The translations under genes were made by a program, and so were the position numbers. Source: Streptomyces seoulensis (GTDB lineage: Bacteria; Actinomycetota; Actinomycetes; Streptomycetales; Streptomycetaceae). From it: 64,000 nucleotides of DNA. The first letter of the stretch is position 1, and each line of letters begins with the position of its first letter. Positions 34,042 through 42,862 of the stretch are shown here, one piece after another. The DNA lies in assembly GCA_013364255.1 (NCBI GenBank), contig CP054937.1, positions 1 through 64,000 on the forward strand. Reading direction: 5' to 3'. A model generated the notes under the pieces. The model saw nothing but the letters and a program-made list of their open reading frames with translations, was not told the DNA's origin and made no database searches.

Positions 34042-34242
34042 GTGGACAGCAACGACGAGCAGACCCTCACCCTGGAACTGATGGCCGACTTCGGCCTTGA
34101 TGTCGAGGCCGCAGCTGGCATGATCTCGCTGGCAAAGAAGGTCCACGCGCGTGAGGGACACTTCAGCCTCGAAGGACTGCGTTGGCTGGTAACGGACGCC
34201 TACGCACAGGACCCACTGCTTCGGCTCTACTTGGACGGCTAA
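34042..34242 (+). CDS. Small helical protein between parS-like sites
   Basis: A 66-residue acidic protein (GTG start) flanked on both sides by parS-like palindromes, with its stop inside the second. It might regulate partition or copy number. No motif recognised. Confidence 0.5.
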   Translation: MDSNDEQTLTLELMADFGLDVEAAAGMISLAKKVHAREGHFSLEGLRWLVTDAYAQDPLLRLYLDG

Positions 34243-34255
34243 AACCCGGTTTTGA
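34239..34255. repeat. parS-like centromere site 2
   Basis: CTAAAACCCGGTTTTGA with the same 13-bp core as site 1, located 119 bp upstream of the parA start where it could also serve as an operator for parAB autoregulation. Confidence 0.75.
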
Positions 34256-34373
34256 CGCGCCGACCCGCCGTCCGCAGCCTCACCCCACAACTCAGCCATG
34301 CCATGCTGTCCCGGTCCGCCAGTACCAGCCCCACCCGGGGCTGGGAAGCACACGGAACCAGGAGCACCACCAC

Positions 34374-35108
34374 ATGGCACGGATCACCGCGCTCATCAAC
34401 CGCAAGGGTGGAGTCGGCAAATCGACTCTCACCGTCAACACTGCGGCCATCACTGCCCACGTCCTGGGCGAATCCCCCCACGGCGAACCCGACTACGTCG
34501 CCGCCGTCTCCGCCGACCCCCAAGGCTCCACCACCTGGTGGTCCGAACGCGTCGGCGACGGGCTCCCCTTCTCCTTCATCCAGACCAAGACCCGCGCAGA
34601 CATCGAGTTCTTCCCCGAACTGAAGAAGTCCCGCAAGGTCAAACACGCCTTCATCGACACCCCCGGCTGGATGGACCTCCCCGAAGACGAGAAGCAGCAC
34701 GCCGGCGACCCCTTCGGTGCCAGCGCAGCAGCCGACGCCATGCGCGCCGTCCTCGCCGTCGCCGACGACATCATCGTCCCCATCGAACCCGAACCCCTCG
34801 GCTTCATGCCTACCCGCGACACCATCGAAGAGGTCGTCAAACCGCTCGGCCTCCCGTACCTCGTCGTCATCAACAACTGGGACCCCCGCGACGGCGAAGC
34901 CGACCTCGAGCAGACCAAGGACTACGTCAGCTCCCAGGGTTGGAAGCTCGCAAACACCGTCATCCGCCACTACAAGGTCCACACCCGGGCCGCCCTCGAA
35001 GGCATGGTCGTTACCCAGTACAAGAAGAACAGGGTCGCCATGGAAGCCAGGGAGGACTTCTACCAGCTCGCCCTTGAGATCGGCGCCGGCAAGAAGGGCC
35101 AGCGCTGA
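34374..35108 (+). CDS. parA: ParA partition ATPase
   Basis: A 244-residue ATPase with AGGAG before ATG 34374. The deviant Walker A motif KGGVGKST is at residues 10-17, the Walker B region at AFIDTPG (about 93-99), and an ATPase sensor region at YLVVINNWDPR (about 160-170). It lacks an N-terminal HTH, so it is a short type Ib-like ParA, which leaves autoregulation to ParB or another protein. With ParB and the parS-like sites it would partition the element at cell division. The stop overlaps the parB start by one base. Confidence 0.93.
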   Translation: MARITALINRKGGVGKSTLTVNTAAITAHVLGESPHGEPDYVAAVSADPQGSTTWWSERVGDGLPFSFIQTKTRADIEFFPELKKSRKVKHAFIDTPGWMDLPEDEKQHAGDPFGASAAADAMRAVLAVADDIIVPIEPEPLGFMPTRDTIEEVVKPLGLPYLVVINNWDPRDGEADLEQTKDYVSSQGWKLANTVIRHYKVHTRAALEGMVVTQYKKNRVAMEAREDFYQLALEIGAGKKGQR

Positions 35109-36226
35109 TGGCAGCCACGAAGAAGAAGGCGTGGACGGATCTTCTCGGCGCCGCTGGCCCCACCAGCGATTCGGGCGCACAGGAACCCGATGCCCCGGCT
35201 GAGCCGCCCACCACGGTCTACATGCACACTATCGTCGGGAACCCCGCCAACCCGCGGCCCGAAGAGGACTACACCGACGACGACCCAGAGTTCCGCGAGC
35301 TGAAAGCCTCCATGAAGGAGATCGGACAGCTCCAGCCTCTTGCCGTTGTCTCCCGGCACGTCTTCGAGCAAGCGAAGGCCGACAGCCTCGCCCAGGCCCC
35401 CGCCAAAACCCGGCAGCTCATCCACGAAGCGGACTGGGTCGTCGTCACCGGCAACCGGCGCTTGGCCGCCGCCCGGCAACTCGGCTGGACCCGCATCGAC
35501 ATCCGCGTCCAGGACCAACTCGGCGACGAAGACGGCCGCATCGACGAAGCCGTCATCATCGAGAACATTCACCGCAAGAACCTCGCCCCCATCAAGGAAG
35601 CCGAGTACCTTGCGGGAATGCTCGAGCGGCACGGCTCGCAGGAGAAGGTCGCCGCACGGATCGGAAAGTCCCAGGTGTACGTGTCCCAGCGGCTCGCCCT
35701 GTTGAAGCTCGCCCCTGACATTCAGCAGGAAGTCGACGCGGGCACCTTGAAGATCAAGGAAGCGCGGCGGCTTGCCGGGCAGACGACCGACCATGACGAG
35801 CAGCGCGCCCGGGTCGCCGAGCTGCGGGTGAAGTCCGTCCAGTCGAAGCCGCCGCAGGCGCGTGAAGAGGGGCCGGCCCAAAACCCGGTTTTGAAGCCGT
35901 TCCCGGAGTCGGTAGCCACGCGGCCAGACACCGCGACGCGGGAGTCGGCCGCCGCCGGGCTGCCTCAGGTCCAAAACCGGGTTTTGAAGTCCCGCCCGTC
36001 CGCGCCTTCCGACCCTGAGTACCGGGATGGAATCCCCGAACCCCGGGAAGCCCCGGCACCCGCGGCCACAGATCCAGTGGACCCCTCCACGCCGAAGCGG
36101 TTCCCCTACGAAGACGGCACGCTGGCGGCCCAGCACCTGATCAGGAAGATGCCGGATGGAGAGTTCAACAAGATGATCGACATGTGCCTCGAGCACCGGT
36201 CGAAGCAGTCCGCCACCGCGGTCTGA
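35108..36226 (+). CDS. parB: ParB centromere-binding CTPase-type protein
   Basis: A 372-residue protein. Residues 35-160 form the ParB/Srx nuclease-like domain (ELKASMKEIGQLQPLAVV, then VVTGNRRLAAARQLGW and ENIHRKNLAPIKEAEYL, the CTP-binding boxes). About 165-230 is the DNA-binding HTH (ARIGKSQVYVSQRLALLKL). A long Pro/Arg linker (about 235-325) contains two parS-like sequences in its coding DNA, translated as QNPVLK and QNRVLK. The C-terminal about 45 residues are a dimerisation-like helix. Terminator follows. Confidence 0.93.
   Translation: MAATKKKAWTDLLGAAGPTSDSGAQEPDAPAEPPTTVYMHTIVGNPANPRPEEDYTDDDPEFRELKASMKEIGQLQPLAVVSRHVFEQAKADSLAQAPAKTRQLIHEADWVVVTGNRRLAAARQLGWTRIDIRVQDQLGDEDGRIDEAVIIENIHRKNLAPIKEAEYLAGMLERHGSQEKVAARIGKSQVYVSQRLALLKLAPDIQQEVDAGTLKIKEARRLAGQTTDHDEQRARVAELRVKSVQSKPPQAREEGPAQNPVLKPFPESVATRPDTATRESAAAGLPQVQNRVLKSRPSAPSDPEYRDGIPEPREAPAPAATDPVDPSTPKRFPYEDGTLAAQHLIRKMPDGEFNKMIDMCLEHRSKQSATAV
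35881..35893. repeat. parS-like site 3, inside parB
   Basis: AAAACCCGGTTTT lies within the linker coding region of parB. Confidence 0.7.
35973..35985. repeat. parS-like site 4, inside parB, opposite orientation
   Basis: AAAACCGGGTTTT is the reverse complement of the core at sites 1-3, 92 bp from site 3. Confidence 0.7.
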
Positions 36227-36240
36227 CCGCAGGGAATACC

Positions 36241-36283
36241 GGGCCCCGTCCTCCGCCACCAGGCGAGGGTGGGGCCCTCTTTT
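36241..36283 (+). terminator. Intrinsic terminator after parB
   Basis: GGGCCCC pairs with GGGGCCC, with an inner CTCCGCC/GGCGAGG stem, followed by TCTTTT. It closes the maintenance operon. Confidence 0.85.
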
Positions 36284-36948
36284 CATGTTCAAGGCCAGGT
36301 ATTGAACTTCTGTCAGTTCGCGGTGCTTCGTCCTGGCTTGTCATCGCTCTAACGGGTGACGGTCCTGTCCGCTGTCTTCACACTGCACGCATCGCCGTGT
36401 TGGCTGGAACACGTCAGCCACCTATGGGTGGCCGGCCGCCCGGCCGAGGACGCCCAGAGGGACGAGCCACGCTCGTTTCGCAGCCCTTCAGGCACCTCCC
36501 CCTCGGCCCCACGGGCGACCCCACGCAAGCCCAGCCGAACCAGGCCAGGCATGCCCCTACCCCTGTGTCGAGATCCGCAGCTAGACTCGCGTCATCTGAC
36601 GGGCATGCCCACCACGGGCACCGTGAGGTCTCGCACCCCCGCGACGGAAACCAGGGCGTTGTCGGCAACACCGCCCCGCTCCGTCCGGGGGTTACTTATT
36701 GCCTCACAGGCAACATTCGACGGCACACAGCGCAACCCCGACGTGACGGAACGCGCCACAGACGTTAGGAATCCGGTCACAGCGGCGTGAAAATTCCTCC
36801 GACCATTACCCACCCCATGAAATCGGTGCCACAGTGGCAACATCGCGGTTCGGACTGGCAGCCGCCCCGTGAGCCCGCCTGCCCAGACAACGGCATCATC
36901 ACGGCCGGCGCCCTTCCCCCATCTGCCGGAGAAGCGGAGACCACCGCC
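36284..36948. other. Intergenic region with no supported gene
   Basis: About 660 bases without a convincing coding frame. It holds a GGGCATGCCC palindrome (36600-36609) and a TTGCCTCACAGGCAA inverted repeat (36699-36713) downstream of an A/T-richer GTTACTTATT stretch. It may contain regulatory or origin elements or a promoter for 36949. Confidence 0.5.
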
Positions 36949-37362
36949 ATGTCCGCAGCAGAGCCCGCCCCCGCCCCCCACCACCTGAACAGGGACACCG
37001 ACGCAGCCGTATACAGCCTCGACAGGCACCGCGCACCGCGGACCGCACGGCACACGGCATCGGGACGGTGGACCAGCATGCCAGCCCCCTCGCCCGACAC
37101 CCCCACCGAGGCAGCCGACCACACGGTCCAGCCGGCGGGCCGGTCGGCCGAGGAGAACATCGCCGACTACGCCGAAGCGTCCATGAACGCCCGCGGGCAG
37201 TCCCTCACCAACCCGGCCACCGCGGCCGCCTACACCGCCACCCTCGCCCTGGCCGGACAGACCTTGCGTGGTGCTGTCGCACAGGGCCTGATCAGCGAGG
37301 AGCAGCGGGTGAAGCTCGCCGACCTGCTGGCCGCACTGGAAAACGCTCCTCGACACCTCTGA
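36949..37362 (+). CDS. Hypothetical protein with low-complexity N-terminus
   Basis: A 137-residue protein from ATG 36949 (GCGGAGA 8 bases upstream). The first 75 residues are Pro/Ala-rich and disordered; the last 60 are a helical segment (SAEENIADYAEASMNARG...LISEEQRVKLADLLAAL). No family recognised. An alternative start is ATG 37078. Confidence 0.5.
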   Translation: MSAAEPAPAPHHLNRDTDAAVYSLDRHRAPRTARHTASGRWTSMPAPSPDTPTEAADHTVQPAGRSAEENIADYAEASMNARGQSLTNPATAAAYTATLALAGQTLRGAVAQGLISEEQRVKLADLLAALENAPRHL

Positions 37363-37379
37363 ACTGCCTTCACGCCGCC

Positions 37380-37458
37380 TCTACATCTACTTCACGTTGC
37401 ATTCACCGACAGAGAGTGCAACAGAATGTAGATCATCTAGTTGCACAGAGTTCAACTA
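37380..37458 (+). promoter_or_regulatory. Nested inverted repeats upstream of 37592
   Basis: TCTACAT (37380) and GTTGCA (37396) face TGCAAC (37417) and ATGTAGA (37426). A second dyad TAGTTG/CAACTA lies at 37438-37458. The A/T-rich stretch stands out from its GC-rich surroundings and is probably a regulated promoter. Confidence 0.5.
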
Positions 37459-37591
37459 CCGGCCCACCCGTGCCATGATGAGGGCGTCCGGAACACCCGG
37501 AAGAACAACATCCGGCCGCCGGCGCGCGCCCCACGCACCACGTGTACGGACGATCCGCGCCCCCGGCGGCCACTAGGGGACGGGGACGCCT

Positions 37592-38146
37592 ATGAGCCAC
37601 GAGGACGACGCAGCGCACCGCCTCGCCGCACTCGCCACCTACTACCGGCAACACCCCGTCAAAGGACCCGCCGGCCACTCCTACATCAGCTCCGAACCCC
37701 GCGCCACCCAGACCGCCCCCGGCCTCCCCTGGGACACCGGCACAGACGACCACATCACCCGCTCCATCACCGAAGTCGTCAACCACACCCGCGCCATCAA
37801 CCCCGACGCCGAACCCGTCCCCGTCCACGTCGCCAACGTGTACGAGTGGTGCCGCGCCAACACCGCGGCCGCCGACGCCGACCAGGAACAGCAACGCGAA
37901 GCCCTCATCTACCGGCAGGGCCTGGAGCACGCCATCCGCGCCGGCGACCACAGCGTCATCCGCCCCCACCGCTGCCCCTCCTGCGGCGCCCCCGGCCTGT
38001 TCTGGCAACGCCACCTCCAGGCAGCAATGTGCGTCAACCGGCACTGCGCCCGCCGCAACCACGGCAGGCACCAGCAGTACAGCCTCGCCGAACTCGCCTA
38101 CGAACACGTCGCCACGAAGAACGCCAAAAAATCTTCGGCAGGATAG
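37592..38146 (+). CDS. Hypothetical protein with a zinc-ribbon
   Basis: A 184-residue protein with a helical N-terminal two thirds and a C-terminal CPSCGAPGLFW...MCVNRHCARR four-Cys ribbon (about 129-157). Proteins of this layout occur on Streptomyces mobile elements. Nucleic-acid binding is plausible. Confidence 0.6.
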   Translation: MSHEDDAAHRLAALATYYRQHPVKGPAGHSYISSEPRATQTAPGLPWDTGTDDHITRSITEVVNHTRAINPDAEPVPVHVANVYEWCRANTAAADADQEQQREALIYRQGLEHAIRAGDHSVIRPHRCPSCGAPGLFWQRHLQAAMCVNRHCARRNHGRHQQYSLAELAYEHVATKNAKKSSAG

Positions 38147-38286
38147 GCAACCGTACCCGGGGTAACCGAGTCGTACCCAGCAACCCGAACCGATCCGACA
38201 TCACCACAACCCTCAGGACCCACCAGTCCACCCGTCATCGGCCGCCGTAGCTGCGAACTGTGGCCGTCGATCATGGGAGGCCACCC

Positions 38287-38550
38287 ATGGCCATCGCAAC
38301 CCTCACCCCAGCCGCCCACGACGCCACCCCCATCGAAGACCCCGTGTCCTACGAAGAGGCCGCCCTCTCGTTCATGGAGACCGGCCACCCCGCGTTCCAG
38401 TGCTCCGTGAAGGCCGCGGCCCGCAAGCTGGCCCGGTGGGCCGCGGAGGACGGTCACCCCACGCAGCCAATCGGGCGGGTGCACTACGTGTCGTACTCGG
38501 ATCTGCTGGAGTCGTACACGCGCCGCTTCCCGGCCCCCAGGAGACCCTGA
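38287..38550 (+). CDS. Small HTH-like protein
   Basis: An 87-residue protein with GGGAGG 7 bases before ATG 38287. The segment CSVKAAARKLARWAAEDG followed by RVHYVSYSDLLESY has the shape of a small winged or excisionase-type HTH. It is the last gene before a terminator and the next operator-promoter. Confidence 0.5.
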   Translation: MAIATLTPAAHDATPIEDPVSYEEAALSFMETGHPAFQCSVKAAARKLARWAAEDGHPTQPIGRVHYVSYSDLLESYTRRFPAPRRP

Positions 38551-38573
38551 CCCCACCCCATGATTGCCGTCCC

Positions 38574-38605
38574 GCCCTGACGTCTGCCCGCGTCAGGGCA
38601 TTTTT
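38574..38605 (+). terminator. Intrinsic terminator
   Basis: GCCCTGACG pairs perfectly with CGTCAGGGC around an 8-base loop and is followed by ATTTTT. Confidence 0.88.
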
Positions 38606-38635
38606 CATGCCCGGATCCAGGAACCTCCGCACTAT

Positions 38636-38667
38636 GCATTGCAATGCCATGCCCAGCGGGATACTGT
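38636..38667 (+). promoter_or_regulatory. Promoter with 17-bp operator, site 3 (operon from 38738)
   Basis: GCATTGCAATGCCATGC (38636-38652; the consensus read on the minus strand) overlaps the -35 element TTGCAA (38639-38644). The -10 box TACTGT is at 38662-38667 with a 17-bp spacer. It stands 31 bp after a terminator and drives the large operon to 45126. Confidence 0.85.
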
Positions 38668-38737
38668 GGGGACACCGATAAGGCAACAGCCCCCCAAACA
38701 GGGCTAGTTCCCGCCTACCCGCACCCCTGGAGCCACC

Positions 38738-39088
38738 GTGGCCGTGATGACGCACGCCCCCGCACGCCCCACCGCCGACTACCGCGACCTCACCGCCACC
38801 ATGCAAGCCGCCATCGACAAGGCCCTGAAAGATGCCGACAACGCTCCTCCCGGCGACACCTACTTCGACGCCATGGAGTACGTCGCCCTCGCGGCTGGCA
38901 TACCCCTCCCCGCCAGCCGCGACCTCGCCATCTGCGACTGCCTGAACCACGGCTGCGGCTGCGGCACCATCTTCGACACTGCCCTCCCCGGCCTGGTCAT
39001 CACCGCCAACTCGGACCCCGACCACAACCTCAGCCGCCTCCAGTGCCAGCTCTGCGGCCACGACCACCCCCGGCCCATTACCGACTGA
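38738..39088 (+). CDS. Hypothetical protein, first gene of the large operon
   Basis: A 116-residue protein (GTG start, GGAG upstream). It has a helical N-terminal half and Cys pairs (ICDCLNHGCGCGTIF and LQCQLCGHDH) that could bind zinc. No known family recognised. Confidence 0.6.
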   Translation: MAVMTHAPARPTADYRDLTATMQAAIDKALKDADNAPPGDTYFDAMEYVALAAGIPLPASRDLAICDCLNHGCGCGTIFDTALPGLVITANSDPDHNLSRLQCQLCGHDHPRPITD

Positions 39089-39106
39089 CCCCGAAGGAAC
39101 CCGACC

Positions 39107-39343
39107 ATGCCGACCTACCGCTTCCAGGAAGTCCCCCTCTACGCGAACAAGACCGTCCCGTGCGCCGGAGGGTGCGGCAAGAAGCTGCGACGCCAGCGGA
39201 AGTTCGCGCAGACCCTCAACCCCTTCAACAAGGACGCCGAGGGCCGCCCCAAGACCTCGCAGCAGATCCAGGCGGAGCTGTCCCAGCAGGCCAAGGAGTG
39301 GAAGAGCGCCCCGGAGACCTGCGACGCCTGCTTCGTCGCCTGA
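39107..39343 (+). CDS. Small zinc-binding protein
   Basis: A 78-residue protein with GAAGGA before the ATG. CAGGCGKKLRRQRKF near the N-terminus and CDAC at the C-terminus would form a zinc site. The type is common in Streptomyces phages; function unknown. Confidence 0.6.
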   Translation: MPTYRFQEVPLYANKTVPCAGGCGKKLRRQRKFAQTLNPFNKDAEGRPKTSQQIQAELSQQAKEWKSAPETCDACFVA

Positions 39344-39413
39344 CCTGCCACAAACCTCCCCGGCCGCGCATGACCACACTGCGCGGCCGGGGACGCCAAC
39401 CCAGGGAGACCCC

Positions 39414-39824
39414 ATGCGCACCGCCCACATCCTCCGCAAGCTGGCCACCGTCATCAACACCCAAGGCCTCCACACCGGCCACCAGTTCGCCGCCCACGGT
39501 CCCATGGACAAGCTCGACATCTGCGCCATCGCCTACACCATCGCCGAAGACACCCTGGCACCCGCTGTGTTCTTCACCGACGAGTGCGCCTCCCTCGCCC
39601 TCATCGAGGCCAGCGAGCCCACCATGGCCGCCATCCGCGCCATCAGCGCCTCCCTGGACACCGAACCCTGCGAGACCAACGGCCAGCCCGACTACATCGA
39701 GCACGTTTCTAACTGGACCGCCATCCCCGCCCCCTTCGCGACCGCGCCCCCCACCATCAGCGAGGTCATCGGCCGCATCCTCCGCGCCGCCCAACACGCC
39801 GCCACCCACACCACCGCCGCCTGA
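39414..39824 (+). CDS. Hypothetical protein
   Basis: A 136-residue protein, helical at its N-terminus, with no membrane segment or recognised motif. AGGGAG precedes the ATG. Part of the co-directional operon. Confidence 0.55.
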   Translation: MRTAHILRKLATVINTQGLHTGHQFAAHGPMDKLDICAIAYTIAEDTLAPAVFFTDECASLALIEASEPTMAAIRAISASLDTEPCETNGQPDYIEHVSNWTAIPAPFATAPPTISEVIGRILRAAQHAATHTTAA

Positions 39825-39837
39825 AACGGAGCCCCCC

Positions 39838-40071
39838 ATGACCGCGCAGATCCCCGAGACTCAGACCAGCAGCCCCGACAGCAACTCGTACGACGACGGA
39901 TACACCGACGGCGAACTCGCCGCCATCACCCAACTCCCCGCCCGCCGCGCCCACGCCCGCGCCAACATGGCCGACGATTACGACCCCCTCTGGGCGCAGG
40001 GCTACATCGACGGCTACCTCCACCAGAGCCAGGTCACCCACGCCCTCACCCAGAACCGGCCCACAGCATGA
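39838..40071 (+). CDS. Small acidic protein
   Basis: A 77-residue protein with NSYDDGYTDGELAA and DPLWAQGYIDGYL, two related segments of the pattern DxGYxDG that suggest a short internal repeat. Coupled by ATGA to the next gene. Confidence 0.55.
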   Translation: MTAQIPETQTSSPDSNSYDDGYTDGELAAITQLPARRAHARANMADDYDPLWAQGYIDGYLHQSQVTHALTQNRPTA

Positions 40072-40472
40072 ACGCCCGAGAGCGCCTGGAGACCATGGTC
40101 CGTACCACCCGAGGCAGTATGACTGTCTGGTCCCCGGCCGAGGTACGTGACGCCCTGGACGCCTACCGCAACGAGGTCATCCTCAAGGCTGTCGGCCGCC
40201 TCCGCGCCATACCCGTCCAATGCACCGCCCTCACCGGACCCATCTGGTACGGCACCGGATGGAACGAGGCCATCACCCAGCTCGAAGAGATCGCCGACTA
40301 CCAGAAGCCCGACGACGAGGCATACCCCGGCGAACTCGAACTCCTCCGCGCTCTCGCCATGAACGTCCGCCTCCGGGCACGGCAAGGAGACCTGCCGTCC
40401 GTGCAGCAGCTCGTGGAGCAGCACCACCAGGCCGACAAGGAAGCACGTACCAGGCAGGACCGCACAGCCTGA
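40068..40472 (+). CDS. Hypothetical helical protein
   Basis: A 134-residue charged helical protein translationally coupled to its upstream neighbour. No motif recognised. Confidence 0.55.
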   Translation: MNARERLETMVRTTRGSMTVWSPAEVRDALDAYRNEVILKAVGRLRAIPVQCTALTGPIWYGTGWNEAITQLEEIADYQKPDDEAYPGELELLRALAMNVRLRARQGDLPSVQQLVEQHHQADKEARTRQDRTA

Positions 40473-40537
40473 CTCCACCCCCCACCAGCACCAGCAACGG
40501 AGCACCATCCAGGCACACCACAGGACGGAAGCCACCC

Positions 40538-41077
40538 ATGGCCACCAGAACCAGCAGCAGCAAGACCAGCACCGCGAAGAAGCCAGCCACCCGCAAGACC
40601 ACCAAGCAGGCCACCCCCAAGACCAGCCCGGTCAACACCACCATCGTCGACCTCCGCCACCCCCTCCCCGTCCGCCGACGCGCCATCGTCGGCCCCCTCG
40701 GCGCCGTCGAGCAGGCCGCCATACGCGCCGCACTCGCCGCCGCAGCCGCCCAACTCCCCATCCCCGTCCGCGCCTGGAACGGCCCCACCGCCCGATTGGC
40801 CGACGGCACCACCATCACCCACACTCCCGCCCACACCACCACCAACCAGCCCCCCGCATTCCACGCCGCGATCCGCTGCCCCAACGGCGCCATACACGCC
40901 TACACCATCCGCACCGCCGCAGACCTCGACCACGCACGCACACGCACCGCCGAATGTCGGCAGACCACCCTCCCCGCACCCGCCACCCCCGTCCCCAACC
41001 CGGCCATCCGCCGACTCAGCGACAACCCCACCGCCCGCGCCGACCAGGAGCAGCCGAAGGAGCACCCCCAGCCATGA
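40538..41077 (+). CDS. Hypothetical protein with Lys/Thr-rich N-terminus
   Basis: A 179-residue protein. The first 35 residues are Lys/Thr/Ala-rich like a histone tail and may contact DNA. The remainder is a beta-rich globular domain. It ends in ATGA coupling with the next gene. Confidence 0.55.
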   Translation: MATRTSSSKTSTAKKPATRKTTKQATPKTSPVNTTIVDLRHPLPVRRRAIVGPLGAVEQAAIRAALAAAAAQLPIPVRAWNGPTARLADGTTITHTPAHTTTNQPPAFHAAIRCPNGAIHAYTIRTAADLDHARTRTAECRQTTLPAPATPVPNPAIRRLSDNPTARADQEQPKEHPQP

Positions 41078-41472
41078 CTGACCAGCCACCCGCCCGCTAC
41101 CTCGCCCTCACCGAACGCGCCCGCAGGGAAGCCCCCACCGCCCCCGCAGCCAACATCAAGGCAGTCGAGTACACCATCAACTGCCTCCCCGACGACGACC
41201 TCGACTCCCACCTCTTCGAGATCCGCGTCCAGTACCGCGGTGCCGGACGATACGCCGTCATCCGCAACGGCAGCTGCCTCGGCATCGACGGAACATGGGA
41301 CCAGGGCATCAAGGAGTACGACCGCGGCCAGAAGTGGCTGGACAACCACCGCTTCGACCTCTACACCGCGCTCTGCCTCGCACAGGAACAGGCTCCACTC
41401 GTCACCGTCAACGGCCACACCGTGACCGACGCCCTCGCCATGCGAGCACAACGGGCGGCACGCGATGCCTGA
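41074..41472 (+). CDS. Hypothetical protein
   Basis: A 132-residue protein with a beta-rich centre (FEIRVQYRGAGRYAVIRNG). Coupled on both sides by short overlaps. Unknown family. Confidence 0.55.
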   Translation: MTDQPPARYLALTERARREAPTAPAANIKAVEYTINCLPDDDLDSHLFEIRVQYRGAGRYAVIRNGSCLGIDGTWDQGIKEYDRGQKWLDNHRFDLYTALCLAQEQAPLVTVNGHTVTDALAMRAQRAARDA

Positions 41473-41686
41473 CACCGATCCCGGCTACGTCGACACGCTC
41501 GCCGGCCAACTCCGCACCCGCCATCCCGACCTCCTCCAAGCCGCCGAGAACGAACTCCAAGCCTTACGCGGCCGCCTCGCCACCGTCACCCGCTTCATCC
41601 ACAACCCCGCCATCGCCCACGACATCCGCGCAAGCCTCGCCCGCGACCTCGGACTCCCCGAACCCACGGAGACACCCCATGCCTGA
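41465..41686 (+). CDS. Small helical protein
   Basis: A 73-residue helical protein overlapping both neighbours by 8 bases. Probably a coiled coil (about 20-45). Unknown role. Confidence 0.5.
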   Translation: MPDTDPGYVDTLAGQLRTRHPDLLQAAENELQALRGRLATVTRFIHNPAIAHDIRASLARDLGLPEPTETPHA

Positions 41687-42314
41687 CACCACCGACCCTC
41701 TGTCGCCGGAGCGCGAAGCCGAGATCGCCGCTGCCGTCGCCGCCTACGCGGCCCACCCGGACCTGGGGTTCGCCTGCTGTTCCGCGCACCCGGTAGCCGA
41801 CGCTGTGCCCGCCCTCCTCGCCGAGCTGGCTGCGGTCCGCGCGGAGATCACCACCGAGATTGCCCGCTTCGGAATCTACGGATCGGCTCCCGTGGCAACC
41901 AAGGCACTTGTCGCTCGGGCCGACGAACTGGTCAACGAGAAGGCCGCACTGCGCGCCGAGCTGGCCGCGGTCCGCGCCGAACGCGACCAGGCGCTCGAAG
42001 ACCTGACCGGCGTGAACCTGGCCCGTTGGGAAGAGGAGCAGGACAACGCCCGGCTCCGGCTCGCCCTGAAGTCCGCGCAGCGCGGACGGCGTAAGGCACG
42101 GGCCCGCGTCGCCGATCCGGAGAAGGCGACCGCAGAGCTCGACACCATGCCCGCCTGGCTGTACCAGCGCTTCTCCAAAGCCCGACTGCTGGATATGCCC
42201 ACCTGGGACAACCTCGACGACGACTCGCGCACGTACTGGGAGCACCAGGCCCGAGCGGTGCGGCGTGCAGTAGCCCGAGGTGGCTTCAAGCAGGACGGCG
42301 GTGAGGTTCGGTGA
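41679..42314 (+). CDS. Coiled-coil protein
   Basis: A 211-residue protein. Residues 40-150 are long heptad-bearing helices with two copies of ELAAVRAE. The C-terminal part (LYQRFSKARLLDMPTWDNL) is a separate small domain. Directly coupled to RusA, so it may act in DNA processing, but this is only context. Confidence 0.55.
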   Translation: MPDTTDPLSPEREAEIAAAVAAYAAHPDLGFACCSAHPVADAVPALLAELAAVRAEITTEIARFGIYGSAPVATKALVARADELVNEKAALRAELAAVRAERDQALEDLTGVNLARWEEEQDNARLRLALKSAQRGRRKARARVADPEKATAELDTMPAWLYQRFSKARLLDMPTWDNLDDDSRTYWEHQARAVRRAVARGGFKQDGGEVR

Positions 42315-42862
42315 CGCGTCCGATCCGCGACCTGGACGTGCCCGCCACAGAACGCCAACTCCGCCTCACCATCGTCGTCCACGGCCGCCCCGCACCCCAG
42401 GGCAGCAAGAAGTACGCCGGACATCGCCGCAATAGCGCCTCCGGCCGGATCAGCGCCGTCCTCGTCGAACAGTCCAAACGCGTCAAGCCCTGGCGGGACC
42501 TCGTCACCGCCGCCACCACAACCGCCATGACCACCGCCCACATACAGCAATACGGCGGCTACCCAGCAGGCGGAACCCTCCCCCTGGCCGGACCCCTCGA
42601 AGCCGAGATCGTGTTCACCGTCCTCAAGCCTGCCTCCGCCCCCAAACGACGCCGAACCTGGCCCACCACACGGCACTCCGGCGACATCGACAAGCTGATT
42701 CGCTCAACTTTCGATGGCATCGCAGACGCCCGAGCAATCGTCGACGACTCCCGGATAGTCAGCGTCACCGCCACCAAGACCTTCCCCGGCGAGCACCCCG
42801 AAGCCCTCCCCGAGCCTGGCGCGATCATCCGTGTCTACACCCTCACCGGAGCCACCCGATGA
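42311..42862 (+). CDS. rusA: RusA-family Holliday junction resolvase
   Basis: A 183-residue nuclease of slightly more than usual length (RusA about 120-140). The hallmark GRPAPQGSKK N-terminal strand, SGDIDKLIRSTFDG with catalytic Asp residues, and IVDDSRIVSV are all present. It resolves recombination junctions during phage replication. GTGA and ATGA overlaps link it to both neighbours. Confidence 0.88.
   Translation: MTRPIRDLDVPATERQLRLTIVVHGRPAPQGSKKYAGHRRNSASGRISAVLVEQSKRVKPWRDLVTAATTTAMTTAHIQQYGGYPAGGTLPLAGPLEAEIVFTVLKPASAPKRRRTWPTTRHSGDIDKLIRSTFDGIADARAIVDDSRIVSVTATKTFPGEHPEALPEPGAIIRVYTLTGATR

Noticed and set aside
36356..36790. Coding frames in the 36284-36948 interval
   Set aside because: Frames on both strands are Pro/Arg/Thr-rich shadows without ribosome sites or recognisable motifs.
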